Of a DNA stretch of 64,000 nucleotides, positions 54,172-63,030 are shown piece by piece; position 1 is the first letter of the stretch, and each line of letters starts with the position of its first letter. This DNA is from Blautia sp. An249 (GTDB lineage Bacteria > Bacillota > Clostridia > Lachnospirales > Lachnospiraceae): contig NZ_NFJL01000001.1 in the NCBI RefSeq assembly GCF_002159835.1, forward strand, positions 310,001-374,000, read 5' to 3'. Under the pieces are notes generated by a model that was given only the letters and a program-made list of their open reading frames with translations, searched no databases and was not told the origin of the DNA. The position numbers and the translations under genes are program-made.

Positions 54172-55209
54172 ATGAACGTATTGACAAACAGAAAAATAAA
54201 GTGGCTTTTTTACCGCCTGCTGGTGGTTACCATAATCTTTACGGTAATTTCAGCGGCTCTTGCCAGACTTAAACCTCCCGGGGTGGTGTTTTGGGTGTTT
54301 CTATCTTCCGCAAGTATGGGCGTTTCGGTACTTTTGGTGATATATTTGTACTTTCGGGAGCAGAATAAAAGCATGGAAGAAGCTATTGAGCAAATCAGGG
54401 ACTATATTTCCGGAAATAGAAACGTCCGGATTGAATGTGACGATGAGGGGGAATTATACCGCCTGTTCCATGAGGTTAATTCTCTGGTTTCCATCATAAA
54501 CGCCCATGCTGAAAACGAGGGACGCTCAAAAAAATTTATGAAAGATACACTCTCTGATATTTCCCACCAGCTTAAAACACCGCTGGCCGCGCTGAATGTC
54601 TATAACGGACTTATGCAGGATGAAACAGCGGATATTTCTACATTGAGGGAATTTACGGAGCTTTCTGAACAGGAACTTGACCGGATGGAAACCCTTGTCC
54701 AGAACCTGTTGAAAATTGCTAAGCTGGATGCCGGGACAATCCTAATTGATAAGGCAATTGAGAATGTATCAGAAATCATGGGCTGTATTGAACAGCATTT
54801 TACCTATCAGGCCGGGCAGGAAGAAAAAAAATTAATCTTTTCCGGCAAAGACACGATTACATTATTCTGTGATCGGAATTGGCTGACAGAAGCAATCAGC
54901 AACATTGTAAAAAATGCTTTCAACCATACAAAGAAGGGGGCAGCAATCCGTGTTGAGTGGCGCGCTTTTGCCTCTGTTGTCCAAATCATCGTTCAGGATA
55001 ATGGGAGCGGTATACACCCAGAGGATTTACCACATATTTTTAAGCGGTTTTATCGCAGCCGATTTTCTAAAGATACACAGGGAATTGGATTAGGACTTCC
55101 TTTGGCAAAAGCCATTATTGAGGCGCACAATGGGACAATCGAAGTGGACAGCATACTGGGTGCCGGCACTACCTTTACCATCAATTTTTTAATTCCTACA
55201 AAATTGTAG
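54172..55209 (+). CDS. Intramembrane-sensing histidine kinase
   Basis: This 345-residue kinase has two N-terminal membrane helices (about 11-31 and 39-61) joined by a very short external loop of about 7 residues. The phospho-acceptor H132 lies in DISHQLKTPLAALN, and the ATPase domain has IVKNAFNH, DNGSGI and GIGLGLPLAKAI. The lack of an external sensor domain is typical of BceS-type kinases that read the state of a partner ABC transporter, which is encoded next. Confidence 0.92.
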   Translation: MNVLTNRKIKWLFYRLLVVTIIFTVISAALARLKPPGVVFWVFLSSASMGVSVLLVIYLYFREQNKSMEEAIEQIRDYISGNRNVRIECDDEGELYRLFHEVNSLVSIINAHAENEGRSKKFMKDTLSDISHQLKTPLAALNVYNGLMQDETADISTLREFTELSEQELDRMETLVQNLLKIAKLDAGTILIDKAIENVSEIMGCIEQHFTYQAGQEEKKLIFSGKDTITLFCDRNWLTEAISNIVKNAFNHTKKGAAIRVEWRAFASVVQIIVQDNGSGIHPEDLPHIFKRFYRSRFSKDTQGIGLGLPLAKAIIEAHNGTIEVDSILGAGTTFTINFLIPTKL

Positions 55210-55226
55210 GCTGTGTGTCATCTCAT

Positions 55227-55246
55227 AGTAGGGTCCGTATGCTACT
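55227..55246. promoter_or_regulatory. Inverted repeat before the ABC genes (possible operator)
   Basis: AGTAG (55227-55231) and CTACT (55242-55246) are separated by 10 bases, in the gap between the kinase and ABC genes. Bce-like regulators often bind such a site at a separate transporter promoter. The motif is short and unproven. Confidence 0.3.
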
Positions 55247-55282
55247 CTTTCCATATTAAAGCAGAAAGAGGTGTTGTATCGA

Positions 55283-55966
55283 ATGGATTTATTGGAAGTC
55301 AAAAATATTTCTAAAACCTATGGGGACGGCGAAGTGGCCGTACACGCTTTGAAAAGCGCCACATTCTCTGTCCCTAAAGGTGAATTTGTTGCTATCGTCG
55401 GAGAGTCCGGCTCTGGGAAGAGTACGCTTTTGAACATGGTTGGGGCGCTGGATACGCCTACCTCCGGCAAGGTGTTTATTGACGGTAAGGACATCTTCTC
55501 CATGAAAGAACGCAATCTGACGATTTTTCGTCGCCGAAATATCGGATTTATTTTTCAGAGTTTTAACCTGATACCGGAATTGACTGTCGAGCAGAATATG
55601 GTTTTCCCTGTATTGCTTGACTATCAGAAACCCAATAAAAAATACCTGGAAGAACTGCTTACGGTTCTTAATCTGAAAGAACGCCGAAACCATCTTCCCA
55701 GCCAGCTTTCCGGCGGCCAGCAGCAGCGTGTGGCAATCGGGCGCGCACTGATTACCCGTCCGGCGCTGATTCTTGCCGATGAGCCCACAGGAAATCTTGA
55801 TACGCAAAATACAAGCGAAGTCATTACATTGCTGAAAGAGGCGTCCAGAAAATACGAACAGACGATTGTAATGATTACCCACAGCAGAAGTATTGCACAG
55901 ACAGCCGACCGAATTTTGCAGGTATCTGACGGGGTGCTGACCGATTTTGGGAGGTGCCGCGAATGA
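55283..55966 (+). CDS. ABC transporter ATP-binding protein (MacB/BceA class)
   Basis: This 227-residue ATPase has Walker [10 protein letters not shown] (40-48), Q-loop [16 protein letters not shown], signature LSGGQQQR, Walker [13 protein letters not shown] and the switch histidine in MITHS. This arrangement is typical of ATPases paired with FtsX-like permeases. ATG 55283 follows AGAGGTG; it overlaps the permease gene. Confidence 0.93.
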   Translation: MDLLEVKNISKTYGDGEVAVHALKSATFSVPKGEFVAIVGESGSGKSTLLNMVGALDTPTSGKVFIDGKDIFSMKERNLTIFRRRNIGFIFQSFNLIPELTVEQNMVFPVLLDYQKPNKKYLEELLTVLNLKERRNHLPSQLSGGQQQRVAIGRALITRPALILADEPTGNLDTQNTSEVITLLKEASRKYEQTIVMITHSRSIAQTADRILQVSDGVLTDFGRCRE

Positions 55967-57774
55967 AAAGTTATCTTAGCTTAATTCCCATTTCCGCTAA
56001 AGTACACCGGCGGCAAAACCGTATGACGCTTCTCTGCATTATTTTTGCTGTATTTATGGTAACAGCAGTGTTCAGCATGGCCGAAATGGGAATTAGAATG
56101 GAACAGGCCAGACTGGAAAGCAAACACGGTGAATTGTCCATTCAGGATATTATTGGAAGTACAATAGGGCAATCGCTCCTTAGTACAGCGGTTGTTTTGT
56201 TCCTGCTGATACTAACTGCAGGAGTCCTGATGATTTCCAGCAGTATTAACAGCAGCGTGGCTCAGAGAATAAAATTTTTTGGGATGATGCGCTGTATCGG
56301 CATGAGCAGACAGCAGATTATCCGTTTTGTGCGACTGGAAGCTCTGAACTGGTGTAAAACAGCAGTTCCTATCGGTCTTGCTCTGGGGATTGTGGTTACA
56401 TGGGTACTATGTGCAGTTTTACGTTTCTTTGTGGGAGAAGAATTTTCTGACATTCCGCTATTGGGTATCAGTTTCATTGGTATTATCAGCGGTATTCTTG
56501 TCGGGATTGTCACCGTGTTAATCGCTGCGGGTTCTCCGGCAAAACGCGCCTCAAGAGTATCTCCCATTACTGCGGTGTCAGGAAATACGGACAGTGATAA
56601 AACAATCCGCCATTGTGCAGACATACGATTTGTAAAAATAGAGACAGCTCTGGGCATCAATCACGCTGTTTCTGCAAAGAAAAATCTAATCCTGATGACT
56701 GGCTCTTTCGCACTTAGTATCATTTTGTTTTTGGGCTTTTCTGTTATGATTGACTTTGTGAATTACCTTATGCCCCAATCAGCCAGTACCTCTGATCTTG
56801 ATATTTCAAGTAACGACAGCACAGGTTCTATTCCCGAAGGTTTAGTTGAAACACTTCGCGGGATGGATGGAATAAAAGAGGTTTACGGGCGTCGGAGTTC
56901 CTTTGATGTCCCCGCAGGATTGGATGGCGATACGACGCTTTCAAGCACTTCCGACCTTATCTCCTATGATGATTTTGATTTAGAGTGCCTCAAAAAAGAC
57001 GGCGCCTTGAAAAGAGGCAGCGACCTATCAAAAATTTACGGAAATAGCAGTTATGTCCTGGCTGCCTCCGATCAAAATAGCTCCTGGAAAATCGGGGACA
57101 CCATTCTGGTAGGAGATGAAACTCTTGAAATTGCCGGTTTGCTAAAATATGACCCGTTCAGTGACAACGGCCTGACAAACGGAAAGATTACCCTCATTAT
57201 GTCCGGCGAAACCTTCGTTCGTTTAACGGGGATCACGGACTACTCACTTGTTATGGTACAGACCACAAAAGAGGCAACAGATGAAAACGTCAGTGCCATC
57301 CAAAATGCCGTAGGTGATAGTTATGGTTTCGAAGACAAACGGGATCAGCGCACCTTTGGCACCTATCTGGCCTTTGTATTTTGTGTCTATGGCTTTTTAG
57401 CGATTATCACTTTGGTTGCTGTGCTGAATATCATAAACAGCATTTCTATGAGCGTATCCGCAAGAATGAAACAATATGGAGCGATGCGGGCCGTAGGAAT
57501 GGATGAACATCAGATCACAAAAATGATCGCAGCCGAAACAATCACCTATGTTTTCTGGGGATGTGCCGCCGGTTGTATTGTGGGACTGCCGTTAAGCAAA
57601 CTACTGTATGACTTTCTTATTACAGAACATTTTCCCTATGCGGTTTGGAAATTACCCATTTCTTCCTTAGTGGTCATACTTTTGTTTGTTGTATTTGCGG
57701 CTGCGGCAGCCATCTATCCTCCGGCCAAAAGAATACGAAATATCTCTGTAACCGAGACAATCAACGAATTGTGA
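55963..57774 (+). CDS. FtsX-like ABC transporter permease
   Basis: This 603-residue permease has an N-terminal membrane helix (about 24-46), a cluster of helices to about 260, a large extracytoplasmic domain (about 270-470), and three C-terminal helices. The repeated FtsX motifs [14 protein letters not shown] and [14 protein letters not shown] show two FtsX domains. The ATPase, kinase and regulator before it complete a Bce-like module, often involved in resisting peptide antibiotics. Its substrate is unknown. ATG 55963 lies within the end of the ATPase gene behind GGGAGG. Confidence 0.88.
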   Translation: MKSYLSLIPISAKVHRRQNRMTLLCIIFAVFMVTAVFSMAEMGIRMEQARLESKHGELSIQDIIGSTIGQSLLSTAVVLFLLILTAGVLMISSSINSSVAQRIKFFGMMRCIGMSRQQIIRFVRLEALNWCKTAVPIGLALGIVVTWVLCAVLRFFVGEEFSDIPLLGISFIGIISGILVGIVTVLIAAGSPAKRASRVSPITAVSGNTDSDKTIRHCADIRFVKIETALGINHAVSAKKNLILMTGSFALSIILFLGFSVMIDFVNYLMPQSASTSDLDISSNDSTGSIPEGLVETLRGMDGIKEVYGRRSSFDVPAGLDGDTTLSSTSDLISYDDFDLECLKKDGALKRGSDLSKIYGNSSYVLAASDQNSSWKIGDTILVGDETLEIAGLLKYDPFSDNGLTNGKITLIMSGETFVRLTGITDYSLVMVQTTKEATDENVSAIQNAVGDSYGFEDKRDQRTFGTYLAFVFCVYGFLAIITLVAVLNIINSISMSVSARMKQYGAMRAVGMDEHQITKMIAAETITYVFWGCAAGCIVGLPLSKLLYDFLITEHFPYAVWKLPISSLVVILLFVVFAAAAAIYPPAKRIRNISVTETINEL

Positions 57775-57803
57775 GACTGGTAGTGAAAAGATATAGATAC
57801 ATT

Positions 57804-57834
57804 GGCGGCAGCAATCGTCACAGATACTGCCGCC
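57804..57834. terminator. Hairpin between the permease gene and cbiK
   Basis: GGCGGCAG (57804-57811) pairs with CTGCCGCC (57827-57834) across a 15-base loop, between two convergent genes. There is no T-run on either side, so termination is uncertain. Confidence 0.4.
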
Positions 57835-57844
57835 GTACCCTTTG

Positions 57845-58630
57845 CTATAAAGCATTGTGAATATGCTGAATAAACATTTCGCGGATTCCGGGATATTCCC
57901 CCAATCCTTTCAGAACGGGACAGACGTCATATCCTTCCTGCCGGAACTGCCACATCCAGGAATCCGGATCCTCTCCGGCCATATCGTTTCTTGCGTGATC
58001 ACCGGCAACAATCATAAAGGGCGCCAGGATTACTTTTTCCGGCTCGTATTGTTTCACCATTTTCATCAGGGATTCCATGGAAGGATAGGCTTCTACGGTA
58101 CCCAGAAAGATATTGGGACAGCCTTTATCTTTAAAAGTATAATCCAGAGCGGCATAAATGGAGTTGGCATAGTGAGTGGTCCCGTGTCCCATGAGAACCA
58201 GGGCGTCCTTTTCTCCCAAATCAGAAAACTCATTGATGACGGCATCGATAACATCGTTGTTGTCCTGTTCTGTAGTCAGTAAAGGAGAGCCGAACTTAAT
58301 GGAATGAAACTGTTCTGCAAAGGCCAAAGCGTCCTCCTTCATCAAATCATTTTCAATTCCGTTAATCACATGGGTCGGCTGTACGATTACATCGGTAATG
58401 CCATCTGCAGCCATCTGCTGAAAGGCTTCTCTGACTGTGGGAATGATAATTCCGTCTCTTTTTTTCAGTTTGGCAATGATCATCTTGCTGGTCCAGGCCC
58501 GGTAAATTCTGTAATCAGGAAAAGCAGAAGCAATATCGGATTCGATGGCCTCAATGGTAGATTTCCTGGTCTCTTCGTAACTGGTACCGAAGCTTACCAC
58601 AAGAATTGCCTTTGTCGTTTTCTGATTCAT
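57845..58630 (-). CDS. cbiK: Sirohydrochlorin cobaltochelatase CbiK
   Basis: This 261-residue anaerobic chelatase inserts cobalt into sirohydrochlorin. Metal-site residues are H149 in MGHGTTHYAN, E180 in GTVEAYP and H212 in VAGDHARNDM, which correspond to the two histidines and glutamate of Salmonella CbiK. No signal peptide is present, so it is cytoplasmic. It is the last gene of the riboswitch-controlled cbiMNQOK operon, placing cobalt insertion under the same control as uptake. ATG follows AGGAGG. Confidence 0.95.
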   Translation of the reverse strand: MNQKTTKAILVVSFGTSYEETRKSTIEAIESDIASAFPDYRIYRAWTSKMIIAKLKKRDGIIIPTVREAFQQMAADGITDVIVQPTHVINGIENDLMKEDALAFAEQFHSIKFGSPLLTTEQDNNDVIDAVINEFSDLGEKDALVLMGHGTTHYANSIYAALDYTFKDKGCPNIFLGTVEAYPSMESLMKMVKQYEPEKVILAPFMIVAGDHARNDMAGEDPDSWMWQFRQEGYDVCPVLKGLGEYPGIREMFIQHIHNAL

Positions 58631-58654
58631 GGTTAAAATCCTCCTAGTGAATAG

Positions 58655-59503
58655 TTATAATTTAATATCTTCGATATACTTTTCTAAAGTTTTCAGATTC
58701 TTCGGAAGGGGCAGAGAGGAACTTAAAATGCCTTTTTTTGTCAGGCGCCGGAATAATTCCAGCACGGCAGGGGGTTCCAGATTGGTCTTTTTAAGTACAT
58801 CGTGACTGCTGAAAACCTCTTTGGGGGTTCCGTGCATTAAGACTTTACCTTCGTGGAACAGCATAATTTCATCGGCCCATTCATAAGCATAGTTCACATC
58901 ATGGGTAGCCATTAAAACGGTAATTCCCTGCTCCGTCATCTGATCCACAATGTGATTGACCATGGCAGTATGTTTCGGATCCAGGGCGGCAGCCGGCTCG
59001 TCTAAAATAATGACTTCCGGATGCATAACGAGAATATCTGCAATGGAAACCTGTTTTTTTTGTCCTCCGCTTAAGGCGTGGGTGGGTTTATGACGGAAAG
59101 GTGTGATTTCCAGATAATCAATCACCTGCTCCACCTCTTTTTTCGCCTGTTCTTCAGAAACGCCCAGGTTCAGGATGCCGAAAGAGATTTCCTGGTAAAC
59201 GCTGGCGGAAAAAAGCTGGTTATCGGGATCCTGAAAGACAATTCCCACCTTGCTTCTCAGTTCCAGAAGGCCTTTTTTATCATAGGAGACGGGTTTTCCG
59301 TTATAATATAAAGTGCCTTTTGCAGGTTTGTGAATTCCGTTGCAGCACAGGAAAAATGTGGATTTTCCGGAACCGTTTGCCCCCATAAAGGCTACCTTGC
59401 TTCCTCTTTTAATTTCCAGGGACAACCCATTTAAAGAATGGGTCTTGTCGTCATCATAGGAAAAGTATAAATCGTCTGCTTTTAATATAATATCATGATT
59501 CAT
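58655..59503 (-). CDS. cbiO: Cobalt ECF transporter ATPase CbiO
   Basis: This 282-residue ATPase has Walker A GANGSGKST (41-49), the Q-loop FQDPDNQLF, signature LSGGQKKQVSIA, Walker B VIILDEPAAALDP and ATHDVNY. The C-terminal tail is typical of ECF ATPases. With CbiQ and CbiMN it forms the energy-coupling cobalt importer. Start is ATG 59503, just after GGAGGAG and overlapping the cbiQ stop; an upstream in-frame start at 59521 is rejected. Confidence 0.95.
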   Translation of the reverse strand: MNHDIILKADDLYFSYDDDKTHSLNGLSLEIKRGSKVAFMGANGSGKSTFFLCCNGIHKPAKGTLYYNGKPVSYDKKGLLELRSKVGIVFQDPDNQLFSASVYQEISFGILNLGVSEEQAKKEVEQVIDYLEITPFRHKPTHALSGGQKKQVSIADILVMHPEVIILDEPAAALDPKHTAMVNHIVDQMTEQGITVLMATHDVNYAYEWADEIMLFHEGKVLMHGTPKEVFSSHDVLKKTNLEPPAVLELFRRLTKKGILSSSLPLPKNLKTLEKYIEDIKL

Positions 59504-60276
59504 GAAAAAAATCTCCTCCATACAGCAAAAATCAACAGCAGAATATCAAACAGAGCAATACCGATAATAACCGGCTTTTTGGGAGGCTGTGTTTCACTTA
59601 ATACATGGAGCGTCCCGTCATAACAGCGGGATTCCATTGCGTCATAGAGCTTATTGGAACGGCTGACTGCCCGGATCATCAGTACAGAACCCAGAGCTGC
59701 GAAAGACTTCAGGGACGTTTTGTAATCTTTGTTTCCCAGGCGGGAGTCCTGGGAGGTGGAGATTGCAGAAGCAATGGTAAGCAAAAGAAAAATAAACCGG
59801 TAAATTAAAAGCATCAGTTCAATAAGCAGTTTGGGACAGTGCAGCTTTCTGAGTACTTCCAGAATATCCGTCATAGGGGTTGTAAAGGAAAGAAAATACA
59901 GGCAGGAGACTGCCGAAAGGGCTGTGGCGATTAACTGCAGAGCGTAGAAAAGAGCCTCTTTGCTGGCAGTCAGATACCAGTCCCCTATAGAAACGGCGAA
60001 TAAATCCAGAGGCGCGTCTTTGACGTTGAATACAATAGCCAGAGTACTTAAGATAAGAAAGGTCAAAGGAAGCATCAGAAAATGCAGATAACGGGAAACA
60101 GGGATCCCACCCTTAAAAACGGTGAGAATCCCTGTTGTAAGCAGCACAATCCCTGCGACTGCAATTGAACGACTCATCACACAGATTATCAGTGTGATAA
60201 TTGCAAACGCGAATTTTTCACCGGCGTTTTCATATCTAAGCTTGGAATGATAGCACAGCTTATCAATGGTAATCAT
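59500..60276 (-). CDS. cbiQ: Cobalt ECF transporter T component CbiQ
   Basis: This 258-residue membrane protein has about five or six hydrophobic segments and the coupling-helix region SRSNKLYDAMESRCYDG, the variant of the Ala-Arg-Gly motif that contacts the ATPase. ATG follows AAGGAG, 26 bases after cbiN. It links substrate-binding CbiM-CbiN to CbiO. Confidence 0.93.
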   Translation of the reverse strand: MITIDKLCYHSKLRYENAGEKFAFAIITLIICVMSRSIAVAGIVLLTTGILTVFKGGIPVSRYLHFLMLPLTFLILSTLAIVFNVKDAPLDLFAVSIGDWYLTASKEALFYALQLIATALSAVSCLYFLSFTTPMTDILEVLRKLHCPKLLIELMLLIYRFIFLLLTIASAISTSQDSRLGNKDYKTSLKSFAALGSVLMIRAVSRSNKLYDAMESRCYDGTLHVLSETQPPKKPVIIGIALFDILLLIFAVWRRFFS

Positions 60277-60302
60277 AATATACTCCTTTCGCCGGTTTTT
60301 CT

Positions 60303-60602
60303 TTAGTTATCTTTGGTCCATTTCTTTCTTTCCACGAAACGTCCCATAACAAAGGCGATGATGCCTACGCCGATACCGGTCTGTATGCAGAAGAGTAGGC
60401 TTTCTACTTCTCCCGGAAGTTCTCCGCCTAAAGCCTGTTCGAAAATAGGAGTTGCCCATGGCTCGTATCCGGAGTCCACTTCTTCCACAACCTGGCTTCC
60501 GGCATCGTCAGAACCGCCGAATTCCGCATCTTTTAATGCAAATAATGGAATAAACGCCATCAAAACAATGACAAGAATTAATACAATAACAGATTTTTTC
60601 AT
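60303..60602 (-). CDS. cbiN: Cobalt transport protein CbiN
   Basis: This 99-residue protein has an N-terminal membrane helix (about 4-22), a short external part with YEPWATPIFE, and a second helix (about 66-90), as in CbiN. It helps CbiM load cobalt. Its ribosome site AAAGGAGG is inside the end of cbiM and only one base separates the two genes. Confidence 0.93.
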   Translation of the reverse strand: MKKSVIVLILVIVLMAFIPLFALKDAEFGGSDDAGSQVVEEVDSGYEPWATPIFEQALGGELPGEVESLLFCIQTGIGVGIIAFVMGRFVERKKWTKDN

Positions 60603-60603
60603 A

Positions 60604-61350
60604 TTATTTTGCCTCCTTTAAAAAACCGATGGAACGCAGTTCTGGTTTTGCGTAAGTTTCCAGTCCCATTACAATCAGAACTGTGATAATTCCCTCGATG
60701 ATTGCCAGAGGCACCTGGGTGGGAGCAAATACGAGAAGGAATTTCCCCATTGCCGCGCCAATGGTAGTATCCGCATGATGTGCCATAGCCATCTGGACTG
60801 CAGTTACACAGTATGTAAATAAATCGCCTAAAGTAGCGGCCAGGAAAACAGCCACTTTTTTGTTTATATTGGCTTTTTTGCAGATTACCCAGATTCCATA
60901 GGAGACAAAGGGTCCGGCAATTGCCATGGAAAAGGTATTGGCGCCAATGGTGGTCAGTCCGCCGTGGGCCAGAAGAATTGCCTGGAAAACCAGAACAATC
61001 AGTCCCAGGATGGAAACGGCGCTTGGTCCGAATAAAATAGCTCCCAGACCGGTTCCGGTCATATGGGAACAGCTTCCGGTTACGGAAGGGATTTTTAAAG
61101 ATGAAATTACAAATACAAAGGCGCCGGACATAGCCAACAGGGTAATCAGATTCCGGTGTTCTTTTAATTTCTTATTAATGGACATAAAACCGGCTGCTAA
61201 AAACGGAAGACATAAGATCCCCCATCCGATACAGTAGCCTCCCGGAAGATAGCCTTCCATGATGTGCATCGCTCCTACATTGGAAGCAAGTCCGAAAGTA
61301 AGAGCCATTGCGCTTGTGAGTGCAATGATGTTTCTTTGTTTTTTACTCAA
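60604..61350 (-). CDS. cbiM: Cobalt-binding S component CbiM
   Basis: This 248-residue membrane protein begins with a signal-like segment ending before MHIMEGYLP. The exposed Met-His terminus after cleavage is the known metal-binding feature of CbiM. SCSHMTGTGLGAILFGP and several membrane helices follow. Start is TTG 61350, about 8 bases after AAGGAGG. It is the first structural gene of the operon, 30 bases after the riboswitch terminator. Confidence 0.94.
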   Translation of the reverse strand: MSKKQRNIIALTSAMALTFGLASNVGAMHIMEGYLPGGYCIGWGILCLPFLAAGFMSINKKLKEHRNLITLLAMSGAFVFVISSLKIPSVTGSCSHMTGTGLGAILFGPSAVSILGLIVLVFQAILLAHGGLTTIGANTFSMAIAGPFVSYGIWVICKKANINKKVAVFLAATLGDLFTYCVTAVQMAMAHHADTTIGAAMGKFLLVFAPTQVPLAIIEGIITVLIVMGLETYAKPELRSIGFLKEAK

Positions 61351-61380
61351 TGTTTCTTCCTCCTTCTGATAGATGATAAT

Positions 61381-61418
61381 AAAATAAAAAATAAAAACCT
61401 GTCAGGAATCTGGCAGGC
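61381..61418 (-). terminator. Expression-platform terminator of the cobalamin riboswitch
   Basis: On the minus strand CCTGCCAG, loop ATTC, CTGACAGG (61417-61398), then a T-rich run to 61381. One C/A mismatch is in the stem. The stop codon of the Cys-rich leader ORF (TGA, 61404-61402) lies within the 3' arm. Confidence 0.85.
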
Positions 61419-61482
61419 TATCAGAAGAACAAGAAGGACAGCAGCAACTGCTATGAGCCAACCTGTTCTTACACAGAGCCAT
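61402..61482 (-). CDS. 26-residue Cys-rich leader peptide in the riboswitch expression platform
   Basis: ATG 61482-61480 lies 9 bases after AGGAG (61496-61492), a better ribosome site than many real genes here have. The peptide has cysteines at 4, 13, 14, 15 and 18 and is serine-rich (SSCCCPSCSS). The stop TGA lies inside the terminator stem. The ribosome site lies in a hairpin, TTACACAG (61502-61495) with CTGTGTAA (61476-61469), that resembles riboswitch P13. Whether it is translated is not known. Confidence 0.5.
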   Translation of the reverse strand: MALCKNRLAHSSCCCPSCSSDSLPDS

Positions 61483-61502
61483 CGTTCGTAACTCCTGTGT
61501 AA
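61469..61502 (-). other. P13-like hairpin of the cobalamin riboswitch
   Basis: A perfect 8-base-pair stem encloses an 18-base loop that contains GAGTTAC and the ATG of the leader ORF. GTTAC (61492-61488) in the loop is complementary to GTAAC (61599-61595) in the aptamer, as expected for the L5-L13 kissing contact. Confidence 0.65.
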
Positions 61503-61512
61503 ATCGCTTACA

Positions 61513-61665
61513 TGACAGGCAGGTCTTCTGACTTGGGCCTTAACATCTTACTTCGCCTTCCCGTTTCCAGTGACATATGAAATAAGACTCATCCGTTACA
61601 GCGGCGTGACCGTGTGAGACTTTCACTCAACTTCCCTATTCTTCTGCAAAAGCAGACACCTGTAT
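61513..61665 (-). ncRNA. Cobalamin riboswitch (aptamer)
   Basis: On the minus strand the aptamer carries ACAGGTG, then GGTCACGCCGCTGTAACGG, the B12-box variant GTCACTGG (61574-61567), GGGAAGGCGAAG, and the closing AAGTCAGAAGACCTGCC (61534-61518), all in the canonical order. It would fold on binding adenosylcobalamin and repress the cbiMNQOK operon. The expression platform continues to the terminator at 61381. Confidence 0.95.
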
Positions 61666-61684
61666 GTACTCAATTTCTACTCCT

Positions 61685-61712
61685 ATTGTAACATAGGAAT
61701 TTATTTTGTCAA
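61685..61712 (-). promoter_or_regulatory. Promoter of the riboswitch-cbiMNQOK transcript
   Basis: On the minus strand: TTGACA (61712-61707), 16-base spacer, TACAAT (61690-61685). The start site is predicted near 61678, giving a leader of about 330 bases before cbiM. Confidence 0.8.
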
Positions 61713-61729
61713 TTTAAAAATAAGGTCAG

Positions 61730-61758
61730 TTGCGTCCGTTAAAATTCTATGCTAAGAT
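61730..61758 (+). promoter_or_regulatory. Promoter of hemA
   Basis: TTGCGT (61730-61735), 17-base spacer, TAAGAT (61753-61758). It diverges from the riboswitch promoter, with 17 bases between the two -35 elements. Confidence 0.65.
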
Positions 61759-61800
61759 AAAAATCAGAAAGAAATGACAAAAGATGTGGAGTGTAGAACG

Positions 61801-63030
61801 ATGAGTATTTCCATGATAGGAATCGATCACAACCGCGCCCCGGTGGACATCCGGGCGTTGTTTGCGTTTACCAGAAAAAACGCCGGAGAGGCAATGGAAG
61901 AAATTCAGAAAGAAGATGGGATTCTGGGATGTATTTTGTTGTCAACCTGTAACAGAATGGAACTCTGGGTAAGTGTGCCGGAGGACTGGGAGGGATGTTT
62001 ATATGAACAACTGTGCCGTTTAAAGGGAATCCGGGAAGAAAAATACAGAACTTATTTCACAGAGCGAAGCGGCAAAGAGGCAGTGGAACATCTTTTTTAT
62101 CTGACCAGCGGATTAAAATCCCAGATTCTGGGAGAAGATCAGATTTTAACACAGGTAAAGGACGCCCTGTCACTGGCACGGGAACATTTTACCACAGACG
62201 GTGTTCTGGAAGTTTTGTTTCGGATGGCGGTAACAGCAGGGAAAAAGATTAAGACCGAAGTTCCTTTTTCCCATGGAAATCCTTCAGTGATTCATCAGGC
62301 CATTGAGTTTCTCAGGGAGAGAGGAATTGCAATGGAAAACAAAGTCTGCATGGTAATCGGAAACGGAGAAATGGGAAAGATTGCGGCTCAGACTTTACGA
62401 GAAGCAGGGGCGGATGTGACGGTAACGGTGCGTCAGTACCGAAGCGGCGTAGTGAATATTCCTCTGGGATGCAAGCGGATCAACTATGGAGAGCGAATGG
62501 AATATCTGCCGCAGTGTGATCTGGTAGTCAGCGCCACTGCAAGCCCTAACTATACTCTGAAAGAAGAGCTTTTTCAGGAACAGACCCTGAATAAGCCGGT
62601 TGTGATGATTGATTTGGCAGTTCCAAGAGACATTGATCCGAAACTTGCGGACAATGAGTGGATTACCCTTTATGACATGGACAGTTTTAAAGTGGAGAAT
62701 CATTCTGCTTATATGGCGGAAAATCTGGAGCAGGCCGGGGCGATTGTACAAAAGCAGATGGATGAGTTTTATGACTGGTATAATGGGAGGACGGTGATTC
62801 CGAGAATTCAGGAGATTAAAGAAGAAGCCGTTCAGGATCTGAATCTGCGGATCGGAAAGATTCTGCGAAATACTCCTATGGAAGAAGGCGACAGGGAGAA
62901 ATTACAGGAGGCCATCAGTGTTTCTGCGGGAAAGGTAGTCAACAAAATGATTTTCGGTTTACGGGATTCTCTGTCTCAGGATGCCTTTCTGGAATGTGTG
63001 GCGGGATTGGAGAAGCTTTATGAAAACTAA
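61801..63030 (+). CDS. hemA: Glutamyl-tRNA reductase
   Basis: This 409-residue enzyme makes glutamate-1-semialdehyde from Glu-tRNA, the first step of C5 tetrapyrrole synthesis. The catalytic C50 lies in LSTCNRMELW, GEDQILTQVKDA follows, and the NADPH domain has VIGNGEMGKIAAQTL. The C-terminal dimerisation helix is present. ATG 61801 lies 9 bases after GGAG; an upstream in-frame ATG at 61774 has no ribosome site. It leads an operon with a precorrin-2 dehydrogenase gene and hemC, divergent from cobalt uptake. Confidence 0.96.
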   Translation: MSISMIGIDHNRAPVDIRALFAFTRKNAGEAMEEIQKEDGILGCILLSTCNRMELWVSVPEDWEGCLYEQLCRLKGIREEKYRTYFTERSGKEAVEHLFYLTSGLKSQILGEDQILTQVKDALSLAREHFTTDGVLEVLFRMAVTAGKKIKTEVPFSHGNPSVIHQAIEFLRERGIAMENKVCMVIGNGEMGKIAAQTLREAGADVTVTVRQYRSGVVNIPLGCKRINYGERMEYLPQCDLVVSATASPNYTLKEELFQEQTLNKPVVMIDLAVPRDIDPKLADNEWITLYDMDSFKVENHSAYMAENLEQAGAIVQKQMDEFYDWYNGRTVIPRIQEIKEEAVQDLNLRIGKILRNTPMEEGDREKLQEAISVSAGKVVNKMIFGLRDSLSQDAFLECVAGLEKLYEN

